Assembly (NCBI RefSeq): GCF_018854495.1
Contig: NZ_JABBDR010000212.1
Coordinates: 1-21,961 of the forward strand
Direction of reading: 5' to 3'
DNA length: 21,961 bases
Source: Acidithiobacillus ferruginosus
GTDB taxonomy: Bacteria > Pseudomonadota > Gammaproteobacteria > Acidithiobacillales > Acidithiobacillaceae
Shown: positions 8,068 through 15,899 of the stretch, piece after piece
Numbering within the stretch: the stretch's first letter is position 1
How the letters are laid out: each line of letters begins with the position of its first letter
Translations under genes and position numbers: made by a program
The notes under the pieces: model-generated
What the model was told of the DNA's origin: nothing
Database searches by the model: none
Seen by the model: the letters and a program-made list of their open reading frames with translations, nothing else

Positions 8068-9672
8068 ATGGCGGAGATGATGGGTGACTGGCGGCGACTT
8101 TGGGGCATTTCCGCCTACCGGTTGCTGATCGCGGCCGCCATCGCCATCCTGGTGCGCTTACCGGCCAGTGAAACCATCATCGATCTCGGAGGGCATACCG
8201 AACTGCTGCACATCCTGACCTTGGTAGCCGCCTTGGTCAGCCTCGTCTACCTGCTGGGACTGCTGTTGCGATGGCCGACACAACCGCGCCCCCACGCCTG
8301 GATCCAGGTATCGACGGACACCCTGCTGGTGCTGCTGCTCCTGCATTTCGGTGGCGGTGTCAGTGGTCCCTTCGGTATCCTGCCCTTTCTGCTGCTGGTG
8401 TCCACGGCAAGCCTCCTGCGCGGCAAAAGCGCTTTTGTTTTCGTGTGGATATTGCTGGCGCTGCTGGTCGGCGAGTCGCTATTCGGCGGGATGACCGCCG
8501 TGCATCCGCCCCTCGGTCAGCTTTTCATTTATCTCCTCGCACTGGTAGCGGTGGCGGTATTGGCCGACAGTCTGGTGGCGAGTCTGGAACGTGGCAACCG
8601 TCTGGCGCTGCAAAGGGATGCAGAGGTCGTCAATCTGAATGCGTTGAACCAGGAAATCGTGCAGCATATGGATGTGGGCGTTTTTGTGCTGGACCGGCAA
8701 AGTCGCGTGGTGCTCAGCAACCCCGTGGCACGGACGCTTTCGGGTTACCGGAAATGGACCTCCATGCCTATCGCCATCGGCGTAGTGCAGCCGCGTCTGG
8801 CCATGATGCTGCGACAGGCCGCGGCTAACGATAGCGAGATGGTGATCACGGCAAACGGGGGTGACCCAACTCTGCAGGACAGCGCCCTGACCCTGCTGGT
8901 GCGCAGAATCGCCCTGCCCGGTAGCTCCTACCGGCTGCTCCTCCTCCGTGATGCATCCGCACTGCGAGCCCGGGAACGAGAGGCGCAACTGGCGGCGCTC
9001 GGTCGTCTGGCGGCCAACATCGCCCATGAGATCCGTAATCCTCTCAGCGTGATTCGCCACGCCGGCAACCTTCTCGCCGAGCGCATGGACGACCCCGCTT
9101 CGCGGCATCTATTGGATATTCTGGAACGGGAGACAGTACGCATCAATGCCATCGTCGAATCGGTGCTGGAGATGGCCCGTCCGAGTCCGGCGCATTCCGA
9201 ACCCATTTCCTTGCGGAGCTGGTTGCCGGTGCTCACTGCCCAGTTGCAGGCGGATCCATTGTTGGCACCCATGCGCATGGTCATCGGCGAAATCTCGCCG
9301 CAGCTTACGGTTTATGCCGATCCGGCGCAGTTGCGGCGGGTGTTCTGGAATCTGCTGCATAACAGCGCGCAGTACGGTGTGGCGGAAGATGCTACGATGC
9401 GGGTCGAAATCGATGCCGTCCCCGAGGACGAAGGGAGCATCATGGTGACGCTGCGGGATTTTGGACCGGGCGTAAAGGCAGAAGTAATGGAGCGCATTTT
9501 TGAGCCGTTTTTTACCACCAACCCCCGAGGTACCGGGCTGGGTTTATCCATGGTGCGGGAACTGCTGCGCATCAACGACGGGCGCATAGCCTGTGAAAAT
9601 CACCCGCAGGGCGGCGTGCTGTTCCGGATTTTTCTCCCCCGCGGGGGGCGGACGGAGAGGCGTGATGGCTGA
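8068..9672 (+). CDS. pilS: Sensor histidine kinase PilS
   Basis: A 534-residue membrane histidine kinase, the sensor partner of PilR in control of pilin transcription. Residues about 15-170 contain five to six hydrophobic segments (for example 45-67, 83-94, 122-138, 150-168). A PAS-like region follows (about 185-295, with MDVGVFVLDRQSRVV). The dimerisation/phosphoacceptor H box is NIAHEIRNPLSVIRH (H320). The ATPase domain shows the N box (FWNLLHNSAQYG, N428/N432), DFGPGV (464-469), IFEPFFTT (477-484) and GTGLGLS (488-494). ATG 8068 is chosen; TTG 8056 and ATGs 8077/8080 are alternatives and no strong ribosome-binding site decides. The 127-base gap after pilB holds only a weak hairpin (CACCC/GGGTG, 7981-8000). 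Its end overlaps pilR by eight bases. Confidence 0.9.
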   Translation: MAEMMGDWRRLWGISAYRLLIAAAIAILVRLPASETIIDLGGHTELLHILTLVAALVSLVYLLGLLLRWPTQPRPHAWIQVSTDTLLVLLLLHFGGGVSGPFGILPFLLLVSTASLLRGKSAFVFVWILLALLVGESLFGGMTAVHPPLGQLFIYLLALVAVAVLADSLVASLERGNRLALQRDAEVVNLNALNQEIVQHMDVGVFVLDRQSRVVLSNPVARTLSGYRKWTSMPIAIGVVQPRLAMMLRQAAANDSEMVITANGGDPTLQDSALTLLVRRIALPGSSYRLLLLRDASALRAREREAQLAALGRLAANIAHEIRNPLSVIRHAGNLLAERMDDPASRHLLDILERETVRINAIVESVLEMARPSPAHSEPISLRSWLPVLTAQLQADPLLAPMRMVIGEISPQLTVYADPAQLRRVFWNLLHNSAQYGVAEDATMRVEIDAVPEDEGSIMVTLRDFGPGVKAEVMERIFEPFFTTNPRGTGLGLSMVRELLRINDGRIACENHPQGGVLFRIFLPRGGRTERRDG

Positions 9673-11020
9673 CTATTCCGTATTGCCGCCCGCCCTGATC
9701 GTAGATGACGAGCCGGGCATCGTCGAACTGCTGGGCATTACGCTGCAGGGTATGGGGATCGCTGTCACTGGCGCATATTCCCTTGCAGAAGCCCTCGCCC
9801 GCCTCGCCGAAGGTGCCCCTTCTTTATGTCTGAGCGATCTGCGTTTGCCCGACGGTTCTGGTCTTGATCTGGTCCGCCGTTTGCGCGAGTTATATCCACA
9901 AGTGCCGGTCGCGGTGATTACCGCCTATTCTTCCGCCGATGGTGCCGTCGAAGCGATGCAGGCGGGGGCCTTCGATTACATGGCCAAGCCCATCGAACTG
10001 GCGCGTCTGCGACGATTGATATCCCAGGCCGTTGATCTCAGCCGCCTGTCCCCGGTGGGCCTGGGCGGCACCCAACGACTGGTCGGCGATGCTCCGGTCA
10101 TGCAGCGGTTGCGCGACGATATCCGCCGCGTGGCGCGGAGTAACGCGCCGGTACACATCACCGGTGAGTCCGGCACGGGCAAGGAACTAGCCGCACGCGC
10201 CATTCATGCCTCGGGACCCCGTCACGACAAGCCCTTCGTGGCCGTCAACTGCGGCGCCATTCCCGAGGGGTTGGTGGAGAGCGAGCTCTTCGGTGCCGAA
10301 AAAGGGGCTTATTCCGGTGCCGTACAGCGTCGCGAAGGACTCTTTGCGGCGGCCAATGGGGGCACTATTTTTCTGGACGAGATCGGTGATCTGCCGATGA
10401 TGATGCAGGTCAAGCTTCTGCGGGCCATTCAGGAGCGGGCCATTCGCCCCCTGGGTGCGGCGCGGGAAATCTCCCTGGACCTGCGCTTCATTTCCGCCAC
10501 CCACCGTGACCTGCAGGAAATGGTTGCGGCCGGAAAGTTTCGCCAGGATCTCCGGTATCGTCTGGATGTGGTGAGACTCCATATGCCGGCCCTGCGGGAA
10601 CATCCGGAAGACATCCCTCAACTGGCAGAGGTGATTCTGCAACGTATCGGCGTGGCACCGCAGGATATTCCGGCGCTGCTGTCCCCCGGCACTTTGGAGC
10701 GGCTGGGTAGTTACGCCTTCCCCGGCAACGTTCGCGAGTTGGAAAATTTTCTGGAGCGGAGCCTTGCCCTCAAGCAGGAAGGGCTGCTGCTCGACGATGG
10801 GATGTCCTCCTCCGGCGGCCCGGTGTCAAAAAGCAACGGGCCGGCGTTGGCACCGGTAATCGCCGTACCAGCCGCTTTTGACGCGGCGGAGGCCGCATTG
10901 TTGCGGCAGGTGCTCGATCAGGCCGAAGGGGATCGGCGCCATGCCGCCGCTCTGCTGGGGATCAGTCTGCAGTCGCTGGATCTGCGGCTGCACCGACTGT
11001 TCCCGGGGGGGGGCGCATGA
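9665..11020 (+). CDS. pilR: Sigma-54-dependent response regulator PilR
   Basis: A 451-residue NtrC-family activator that stimulates sigma-54 promoters, typically pilA, after phosphorylation by PilS. The receiver domain has acidic D14/D15, phospho-acceptor D58 and K108. The AAA+ domain has Walker A GESGTGKE (167-174), Walker B GTIFLDEIGDLP (233-244), ATHRDL, RFRQDLYYRL-like KFRQDLRYRL (291-300) and FPGNVRELENF (352-362). A Fis-like helix-turn-helix ends the protein (about 418-445). The sigma-54 contact loop reads GAYSGA (214-219) instead of the usual GAFTGA. ATG 9665 overlaps the pilS stop, and the pilD start overlaps the pilR stop (ATGA), so pilS-pilR-pilD look translationally coupled. Length is close to P. 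aeruginosa PilR (about 446). Confidence 0.93.
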   Translation: MADYSVLPPALIVDDEPGIVELLGITLQGMGIAVTGAYSLAEALARLAEGAPSLCLSDLRLPDGSGLDLVRRLRELYPQVPVAVITAYSSADGAVEAMQAGAFDYMAKPIELARLRRLISQAVDLSRLSPVGLGGTQRLVGDAPVMQRLRDDIRRVARSNAPVHITGESGTGKELAARAIHASGPRHDKPFVAVNCGAIPEGLVESELFGAEKGAYSGAVQRREGLFAAANGGTIFLDEIGDLPMMMQVKLLRAIQERAIRPLGAAREISLDLRFISATHRDLQEMVAAGKFRQDLRYRLDVVRLHMPALREHPEDIPQLAEVILQRIGVAPQDIPALLSPGTLERLGSYAFPGNVRELENFLERSLALKQEGLLLDDGMSSSGGPVSKSNGPALAPVIAVPAAFDAAEAALLRQVLDQAEGDRRHAAALLGISLQSLDLRLHRLFPGGGA

Positions 11021-11817
11021 CGCAGACCCTCCTGGGGGCGGCCTATACCCTGACCACGCTGCTCGGCCTGCTCGTGGGCAGTTTTTTGAACGTGGTGGTA
11101 CACCGGGTGCCCCGTCGCGAATCCATCATTCATCCTGCGTCCCACTGCCCACACTGTGGCCATGTGTTGCGCCCTTGGGAAAATATCCCGGTCCTGAGCT
11201 GGATGGCCCTGCGTGGCCGCTGCCATGCTTGCGGCAAGTCCATTGCCTGGCGTTATCCGGCGCTGGAACTGCTGAGCGGACTGCTCAGCCTGGTGGTGGT
11301 CTGGCAATTGGGCCTGACCTGGCGTCTGCTTCCCGCCCTGGTATTCACCTGGGCACTGCTGGCGCTGACCATGATCGATCTGGAGACACATCTCCTGCCC
11401 GATCGTCTTACCAAGCCGGGCATGTTGGCCGGGCTGCTGCTCAACGGGTCGGCACTTTTCTGGCCCGGGCTGGCGCTGGTAACGCCCCTGGACGCCTTGC
11501 TTGGTATAATCATCGGCTACGGTAGCCTGTGGTTGCTGTCTACCGTGTACTATAGGATCGCAGGGCGGCACGGCATGGGGGGAGGGGATCTCAAATTGCT
11601 CGGCATGATCGGTGCGTGGCTAGGCTGGCAGGCCGTATTCCTGACCCTGTTTATCGCCGCACTGGGTGGCGGACTGGTTGCTCTGGGTTTTCTGCTGCGT
11701 GGCAAGGGACGGGACTATGCCATGCCCTTCGGTCCTTATCTGGCGCTGGGAGGCTGGCTCATGCTGTTGTGGCCACAAGCCATCCTTTCCGGTTACCTGC
11801 ACCTGCTGGGTTCCTGA
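11017..11817 (+). CDS. pilD: Prepilin peptidase / N-methyltransferase PilD
   Basis: A 266-residue type IV prepilin peptidase, an inner-membrane aspartic protease that cleaves prepilin leaders and methylates the new N-terminus. It opens with a hydrophobic helix ending in VGSFLNVVVHRVP (about 20-32). Two CxxC pairs follow (C44/C47 and C69/C72) in the cytoplasmic zinc-like loop. The catalytic aspartates are D121 in TMIDLETHLLPD and D191 in MGGGDLKLL, the GxGD motif. FGPYLALGGW (238-247) is near the end, and several further membrane helices are clear. It overlaps the pilR stop by four bases and is immediately followed by coaE with no gap. PilD usually also processes type II secretion pseudopilins. 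Confidence 0.95.
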   Translation: MTQTLLGAAYTLTTLLGLLVGSFLNVVVHRVPRRESIIHPASHCPHCGHVLRPWENIPVLSWMALRGRCHACGKSIAWRYPALELLSGLLSLVVVWQLGLTWRLLPALVFTWALLALTMIDLETHLLPDRLTKPGMLAGLLLNGSALFWPGLALVTPLDALLGIIIGYGSLWLLSTVYYRIAGRHGMGGGDLKLLGMIGAWLGWQAVFLTLFIAALGGGLVALGFLLRGKGRDYAMPFGPYLALGGWLMLLWPQAILSGYLHLLGS

Positions 11818-12432
11818 ATGGCGCTGCGGATCGGTCTGACGGGGGGAGTGGCCTGCGGCAAAAGCACGGTCGCCGAGATGCTCAAAGCGGCTGGCGCCCA
11901 TGTGCTGGATGCCGATGTCATTGCGCGCGAACTGGTGGCTCCGGGCAGCCCTGCCCTGCAGGCCATCATCGCCCATTTTGGCCCGGCCTTTTCCGCCCCG
12001 GGGGGTGGGCTGGATCGTGCGGCGTTGCGCGCCCGCATTTTTGCGGACACGGCGGCGAAAACCTGGCTGGAAGCCCTTCTTCATCCCCTTATTCGGGCCA
12101 CCTTCATAACGGCCAGCGCCGCGTTGGCCGAACAGCATCCGCAAACGCCGCTGGTCTGGGTGGTGCCGCTGCTGGTCGAAAATGACTATCGCCCATTGCT
12201 GGATCAGGTGCTGGTGGTCGATTGTCCCCGCTCCGTACAAGTAGAGCGCCTGCGTGCCCGCCCTGGCTGGACAAAGGAGCAAGTCACCGCGGTGCTGGCG
12301 GCGCAATGTGATCGCGCCGCGCGCAATGCGGCTGCCGACTGGATCATTACCAATGAGGGCACCCTGACCGAGTTGCAAACCCAGGTGGGTCTCTATCTTC
12401 GTCATTTGCGTGGAACCGGACGATTTGCTTAG
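11818..12432 (+). CDS. coaE: Dephospho-CoA kinase
   Basis: A 204-residue dephospho-CoA kinase that phosphorylates the 3'-hydroxyl of dephospho-CoA to give coenzyme A. The P-loop GLTGGVACGKST is at residues 6-17, and the substrate-binding DAD follows at 31-33. The LID-like region around residues 140-165 contains VERLRARPGWTKEQV. Length matches the family. The ATG directly abuts the pilD stop (TGA then ATG), with no independent ribosome-binding site, so translation is probably coupled. The pilD-coaE-zapD order is common in beta- and gammaproteobacteria and supports all three calls. Confidence 0.95.
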   Translation: MALRIGLTGGVACGKSTVAEMLKAAGAHVLDADVIARELVAPGSPALQAIIAHFGPAFSAPGGGLDRAALRARIFADTAAKTWLEALLHPLIRATFITASAALAEQHPQTPLVWVVPLLVENDYRPLLDQVLVVDCPRSVQVERLRARPGWTKEQVTAVLAAQCDRAARNAAADWIITNEGTLTELQTQVGLYLRHLRGTGRFA

Positions 12433-12550
12433 GGAAAGCGCCTGTGGCACCCTGACGGGACGTTGCCCGAAAATGGTGCACGCGGCCGTTGCCTGGCGTT
12501 GGGGCCCGCGGTCGCGTGCGGCGGCAGCGGCTCCTGAATGAGGTTACGGC

Positions 12551-13303
12551 ATGGCCGTTTATGAACACCCGCTCCATGAACGTGCGCGCCTGCTGCTGCG
12601 TCTGGAAAGTGTCTTTGCACAACTACAGCAGGGGTCGGCCGATGCCGGCTGCCTGCGTAACGCCCTGCGCGCTTATAATGAACTGCTGGATTTTTGCAGC
12701 CGCCCGGAGTTGCGCCTGGACCTCATTCTGGAGCTGGAGCGTCTTGCCCAGAGCCTTGCCGTCTGGTCGCAGAGCCCCGAGGCGGATGAAGGTCCTTTGC
12801 GCGCCTGGCAGTTTCGCATAGACCTGCAGCTCAAAGCGCTGCGCGAGTATCGCGAACCCTTCGGGCAACTGTTGCGCCACCAGGATATCATCCAGCTTGC
12901 ACGGGGCAGGATGGGGGTGGCCGGAGGTCTCGCCGACTGTGATCTGCCGGTTCTGGCCTTCTGGAAATATCAGCCCCCCGAGCGTATTGCGGGACTCCTG
13001 CAGGGCTGGCGGGAGAGCCTGTCGATCTTGCAGGATAGCACCGATCTGATCCTCGCCTTGCTGCGGGACTCCTGCTCGTGGTCCGGGGTGGAAGCCCCGG
13101 AGGGGCGTTATGGCGCGCTTCTGGATGCACGCCATCCGCCTTCCCTGATCTGCCTGGAGTTGTCGGATCGTGCGGATTACTATCCCAAAATCAGTGGGGG
13201 TATCCATCGTTTTCACATCCAGTGGCTGCCATGGTTGGACCAGGGAACGGCGCGCGCGATAGAATCCACCATAAAATTTCGCCTGGGACTCAGTGCCCTC
13301 TGA
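12551..13303 (+). CDS. zapD: Cell division protein ZapD
   Basis: A 250-residue ZapD protein, which cross-links FtsZ protofilaments and helps the Z-ring form. The N-terminus [16 protein letters not shown] is the family signature, followed by a long helical region. The C-terminal beta-rich part contains [15 protein letters not shown] and [11 protein letters not shown] 12551 has GAGG at 12540-12543 with 7-base spacing. The 118 bases between coaE and zapD carry no recognisable gene. It is placed after coaE, as in many proteobacteria, and 31 bases before fbp. ftsZ itself, the partner, is at the right edge of the window. Confidence 0.93.
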   Translation: MAVYEHPLHERARLLLRLESVFAQLQQGSADAGCLRNALRAYNELLDFCSRPELRLDLILELERLAQSLAVWSQSPEADEGPLRAWQFRIDLQLKALREYREPFGQLLRHQDIIQLARGRMGVAGGLADCDLPVLAFWKYQPPERIAGLLQGWRESLSILQDSTDLILALLRDSCSWSGVEAPEGRYGALLDARHPPSLICLELSDRADYYPKISGGIHRFHIQWLPWLDQGTARAIESTIKFRLGLSAL

Positions 13304-13334
13304 CCTCTTCACTCTTTATGTAAAGGATTCCAGC

Positions 13335-14345
13335 ATGCACATCGGTACTACCCTCAGCCAGTTCATCATTGAAGAAACCCGTCTTTATCCCGGTGCCTCC
13401 GGCGACTTCGCCGGGTTACTCAACGATCTCACCATTTCCTGCAAGTTTATCGGCGCCCAGGTCTACCGTGGCGCGCTGGTGGGGGCACTGGGCAGCGCCG
13501 GCACCGACAACGTCCAGGGTGAAGTGCAGAAAAAGCTGGATATCATCTCCAATGAAGCCATTCTCAAATCCATGGACTGGACGGGGCATCTGGCCGGCAT
13601 GGCCTCCGAGGAGATGGATGACCCCTACCCCATCCCCCGCAACATCCCGCGCGGCAAGTATCTGCTGCTTTTTGATCCGTTGGACGGCTCCAGCAATACC
13701 GATGTCGGCATCAGCGTAGGGACCATTTTCAGCATCCTCAAGGCGCCGGTGGCGGGGCGGGATGCGGAACTCGCCGATTTCCTGCAGCCCGGCGTCGAAC
13801 AGGTCTGTGCGGGCTACGCCCTGTACGGCTCCAGCAACATGCTGGTATACAGCACCGGCTACGGGGTCAATGGCTTCACCCTCGATCCTTCCATCGGTGA
13901 ATACATCCTGACCCACAACCAGATGCGTATTCCGGAGGATACCAGTGAATACGCCATCAATATGAGCAATCACCGGCACTGGCAGAAACCGGTACAGCGT
14001 TACATCGACGAACTCAATCAGGGTACGGATGGGCCTCGCCAACGCAATTTCAATATGCGCTGGGTGGGTTCCATGGTGGCGGATGTGCATCGCATCCTGT
14101 GTCGGGGCGGTATTTTCCTGTACCCCTTCGATCAGCGCGACCCGAAGAAGCCGGGCAAGCTGCGCCTGCTCTATGAGGCCAATCCTATGTCCTATCTGGT
14201 GGAGCAGGCGGGTGGCACGGCCAGCACGGGCACGACCCGCATCCTGGATATCGCCCCTCAGGGTCTGCACGAGCGCGTCCCCGTCATCCTCGGCGCCAAA
14301 AATGAGGTGGAGCGGGTGGTGGCTTACCACCATGAGTCATTCTGA
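13335..14345 (+). CDS. fbp: Class I fructose-1,6-bisphosphatase
   Basis: A 336-residue class I fructose-1,6-bisphosphatase that hydrolyses fructose-1,6-bisphosphate in gluconeogenesis and the Calvin cycle. The metal/phosphate motif [10 protein letters not shown] spans about 112-121, with acidic ligands in SEEMDD (91-96). Substrate-binding segments [12 protein letters not shown] and [13 protein letters not shown] are visible. ATG 13335 is chosen over the in-frame ATG 13293: AAAGGA at 13322-13327 is 7 bases away, and the family N-terminus starts here. In an autotroph this enzyme would serve CO2 fixation; no other Calvin-cycle gene is in the window to prove that. It is probably co-transcribed with zapD. 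Confidence 0.95.
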   Translation: MHIGTTLSQFIIEETRLYPGASGDFAGLLNDLTISCKFIGAQVYRGALVGALGSAGTDNVQGEVQKKLDIISNEAILKSMDWTGHLAGMASEEMDDPYPIPRNIPRGKYLLLFDPLDGSSNTDVGISVGTIFSILKAPVAGRDAELADFLQPGVEQVCAGYALYGSSNMLVYSTGYGVNGFTLDPSIGEYILTHNQMRIPEDTSEYAINMSNHRHWQKPVQRYIDELNQGTDGPRQRNFNMRWVGSMVADVHRILCRGGIFLYPFDQRDPKKPGKLRLLYEANPMSYLVEQAGGTASTGTTRILDIAPQGLHERVPVILGAKNEVERVVAYHHESF

Positions 14346-14434
14346 TATCCCGTAAAGGCTACAGGACGCCGGAAAGGCTGTGGACCAGTTGACCCTGCAG
14401 GGGTGGTATGGCTTCCTTGAAGTCCAGATTGGTC

Positions 14435-14462
14435 TTGAGAATTTTCAAAAATCGTCTATAAA
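14435..14462 (+). promoter_or_regulatory. Putative sigma-70 promoter for sspB
   Basis: TTGAGA (14435-14440) and TATAAA (14457-14462) are separated by 16 bases in the only AT-rich part of the 244-base gap between fbp and sspB. The match is five of six bases at -10 and four of six at -35. A start near 14469 would give a leader of about 120 bases. A small palindrome, GTCTG-gaa-CAGAC (14474-14486), lies just downstream and could be an operator or a leader hairpin. This is prediction from sequence only. Confidence 0.45.
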
Positions 14463-14589
14463 CGGTTTTAGGCGTCTGGAACAGACATGGGGGTGTCGAC
14501 GCGTGTCTTCGGCTTTGTATCCCCAGGCAGCCGGCCAGCCTCTTCCGGAGGGGTTGTAGGTTGCTGCATACGGATGATGGAGAAAAAAA

Positions 14590-15003
14590 TTGTTACCTGA
14601 AAGTGCCAAGTCTTATCTGCTCAATGCCATCTATCAGTGGTGCGTGGACCAGGGGCACACACCCTATATTCTGGTAGTGGTGGCCTATCCCGGAGTGTCT
14701 GTCCCGAGCGGCTACGAAAAGGATGGACGGATGATTCTCGATGTCTCTCCGCGCGCCTGCCACGGCCTCAGCATGGCGGACGACTGGATTTCCTTCAATG
14801 CCCGTTTCGGCGGGGTTGCGCGGACAGTAGACGTACCCATGGCGGCAGTGGCGGCGATATACGCCGCAGAAACCCAAGAAGGAATGGGCTTTGCCGATCC
14901 GGAAATTCCGGCCGCGCCGCCGCCTTCTTCGGCGGGCGGCGGCGCGGAGAACGCGGAGACTTCCGGGAAGCGTGAGCGTCCCGCACTGCGGGTGGTGAAG
15001 TGA
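14590..15003 (+). CDS. sspB: ClpXP protease specificity-enhancing factor SspB
   Basis: A 137-residue SspB adaptor, which delivers ssrA-tagged peptides to the ClpXP protease. The folded domain (about residues 5-105) contains SYLLNAIYQWCVDQGHTPY, PGVSVPSGYEKDGRMILDVS and the family-typical WISFNARFGG. A low-complexity linker follows (APPPSSAGGGAENAE...). The last residues, RPALRVVK, are the classic ClpX-docking tail of SspB, which is diagnostic. The start is TTG 14590: GGAG at 14579-14582 gives 7-base spacing, and a stop blocks upstream extension. The linker is shorter than in E. coli SspB (165 residues). Its stop overlaps the next gene's GTG by four bases. sspA, the common neighbour, is absent. 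Confidence 0.92.
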   Translation: MLPESAKSYLLNAIYQWCVDQGHTPYILVVVAYPGVSVPSGYEKDGRMILDVSPRACHGLSMADDWISFNARFGGVARTVDVPMAAVAAIYAAETQEGMGFADPEIPAAPPPSSAGGGAENAETSGKRERPALRVVK

Positions 15004-15665
15004 AGCCCGTTCTGATGGCCGCTGCACTGTTGCTGCTTTGCGGAGGTACGGCGGAAGCCGATATCTATGCCTATACCGATAACAGCGGGGTGGTGCATCT
15101 CACCAATGTGCCTGCCGGGAATGACCGGTACCGGATGGTCATGCGGACCCCAAAAATGGCGGTAGCCGTGGCGCGCGCCGATTTCAACCGCGTCGCCCGG
15201 AGGCGTTATCAGGGCCTGATTCATGCGGCCGCCAGTCGTTACCAGGTCAGCCCCGCGCTGATCAACGCCGTAATCAGCGCGGAGTCCGGTTATAATGCAG
15301 GTGCGGTATCGCCCAAGGGCGCAGTTGGCCTGATGCAGCTCATCCCCGCAACGGCGCTTCGCTTCGGGGTGGCGAACGCTTTCAGTCCGACGGATAACAT
15401 CGACGGCGGCACCGCGTATCTGGCCCATTTGCTGCGGATCTTCAGTGGCGACCTGAAACTGGCCGTAGCCGCTTACAACGCGGGGTCAAACGCAGTGATC
15501 CAGGCGGGCTATCATATCCCGCCCTTCGCAGAAACCCAGGCCTACGTACCGCGGGTGCTCGCTTATTATCAGCACTATCTAAATGGCGGCGGCACGGTAT
15601 CGGGCGTGAACCAGCCGCCCGTGGCAAATGCCGCCCCGCAGTTGATTCAGGTATCCAATCCGTAG
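15000..15665 (+). CDS. Secreted lytic transglycosylase with DUF4124 N-terminus
   Basis: A 221-residue exported protein. Residues 1-20 form a signal peptide with a likely AEA/D cleavage; the cysteine at 14 is not in a lipobox. The segment IYAYTDNSGVVHLTNVP (22-38) is a DUF4124 motif. A soluble lytic transglycosylase domain follows (about 78-190) with catalytic E95 in SAESGYN, then GLMQLIPATA (110-119) and VAAYNAGSNAV (156-166). Such enzymes cleave peptidoglycan glycan strands in the periplasm, leaving 1,6-anhydro-MurNAc ends. The GTG start at 15000 overlaps the sspB stop (GTGA). The last 19 bases overlap the 3' end of fis on the other strand. It may assist insertion of envelope machines such as pili, but nothing here proves that. 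Confidence 0.9.
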   Translation: MKPVLMAAALLLLCGGTAEADIYAYTDNSGVVHLTNVPAGNDRYRMVMRTPKMAVAVARADFNRVARRRYQGLIHAAASRYQVSPALINAVISAESGYNAGAVSPKGAVGLMQLIPATALRFGVANAFSPTDNIDGGTAYLAHLLRIFSGDLKLAVAAYNAGSNAVIQAGYHIPPFAETQAYVPRVLAYYQHYLNGGGTVSGVNQPPVANAAPQLIQVSNP

Positions 15666-15889
15666 GTTTGCAGCTTCTTCCGCAGGGTATTGCGATTGAT
15701 GCCCAGCCACTGGGCCGCCATGCCGCGTTGTCCGCCACAATGTTGCAGCGTGTGCGCGAGCAGCGCACGCTCCACTTCTTCGACGATCAGCGCATGCAGG
15801 TTGCCGGGGACTTCACCCCCCAAATCCGCCAGATAGCGGTCCATGACGTGGATTACGCAATCGCCCAGGGACATGTTCGTGCTATCCAT
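15647..15889 (-). CDS. fis: Fis-family DNA-binding protein
   Basis: An 80-residue Fis-family protein, a nucleoid-associated factor that bends DNA and modulates rRNA and other promoters. The C-terminal helix-turn-helix QRGMAAQWLGINRNTLRKKL is the clear family signature. The N-terminal part (MDSTNMSLGDCVIHVMDRYL) is shorter and less conserved than in E. coli Fis (98 residues). ATG 15889 is preferred over GTG 15895 because AGGGG at 15900-15896 is six bases from it. Only a few bases separate it from the DUF3426 gene, so it is the last gene of the aroQ-accB-accC-prmA-DUF3426 operon. Its 3' end overlaps the convergent transglycosylase gene. The usual partner dusB is absent. Confidence 0.88.
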   Translation of the reverse strand: MDSTNMSLGDCVIHVMDRYLADLGGEVPGNLHALIVEEVERALLAHTLQHCGGQRGMAAQWLGINRNTLRKKLQTYGLDT

Positions 15890-15899
15890 GGTCACCCCC

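Noticed and set aside
13416..14333. 305-codon open frame on the minus strand
   Set aside because: It is antisense to fbp, which is clearly the coding strand.
14386..14404. CCCTGCAGGG palindrome after fbp as a terminator
   Set aside because: It is a short self-complementary sequence with no loop and no T-run; it would not form a useful hairpin.
15000..15665. Lipoprotein signal in the transglycosylase (cysteine 14)
   Set aside because: The residues before the cysteine are leucines rather than a lipobox, and a normal signal-peptidase I site (AEA before D21) is present.
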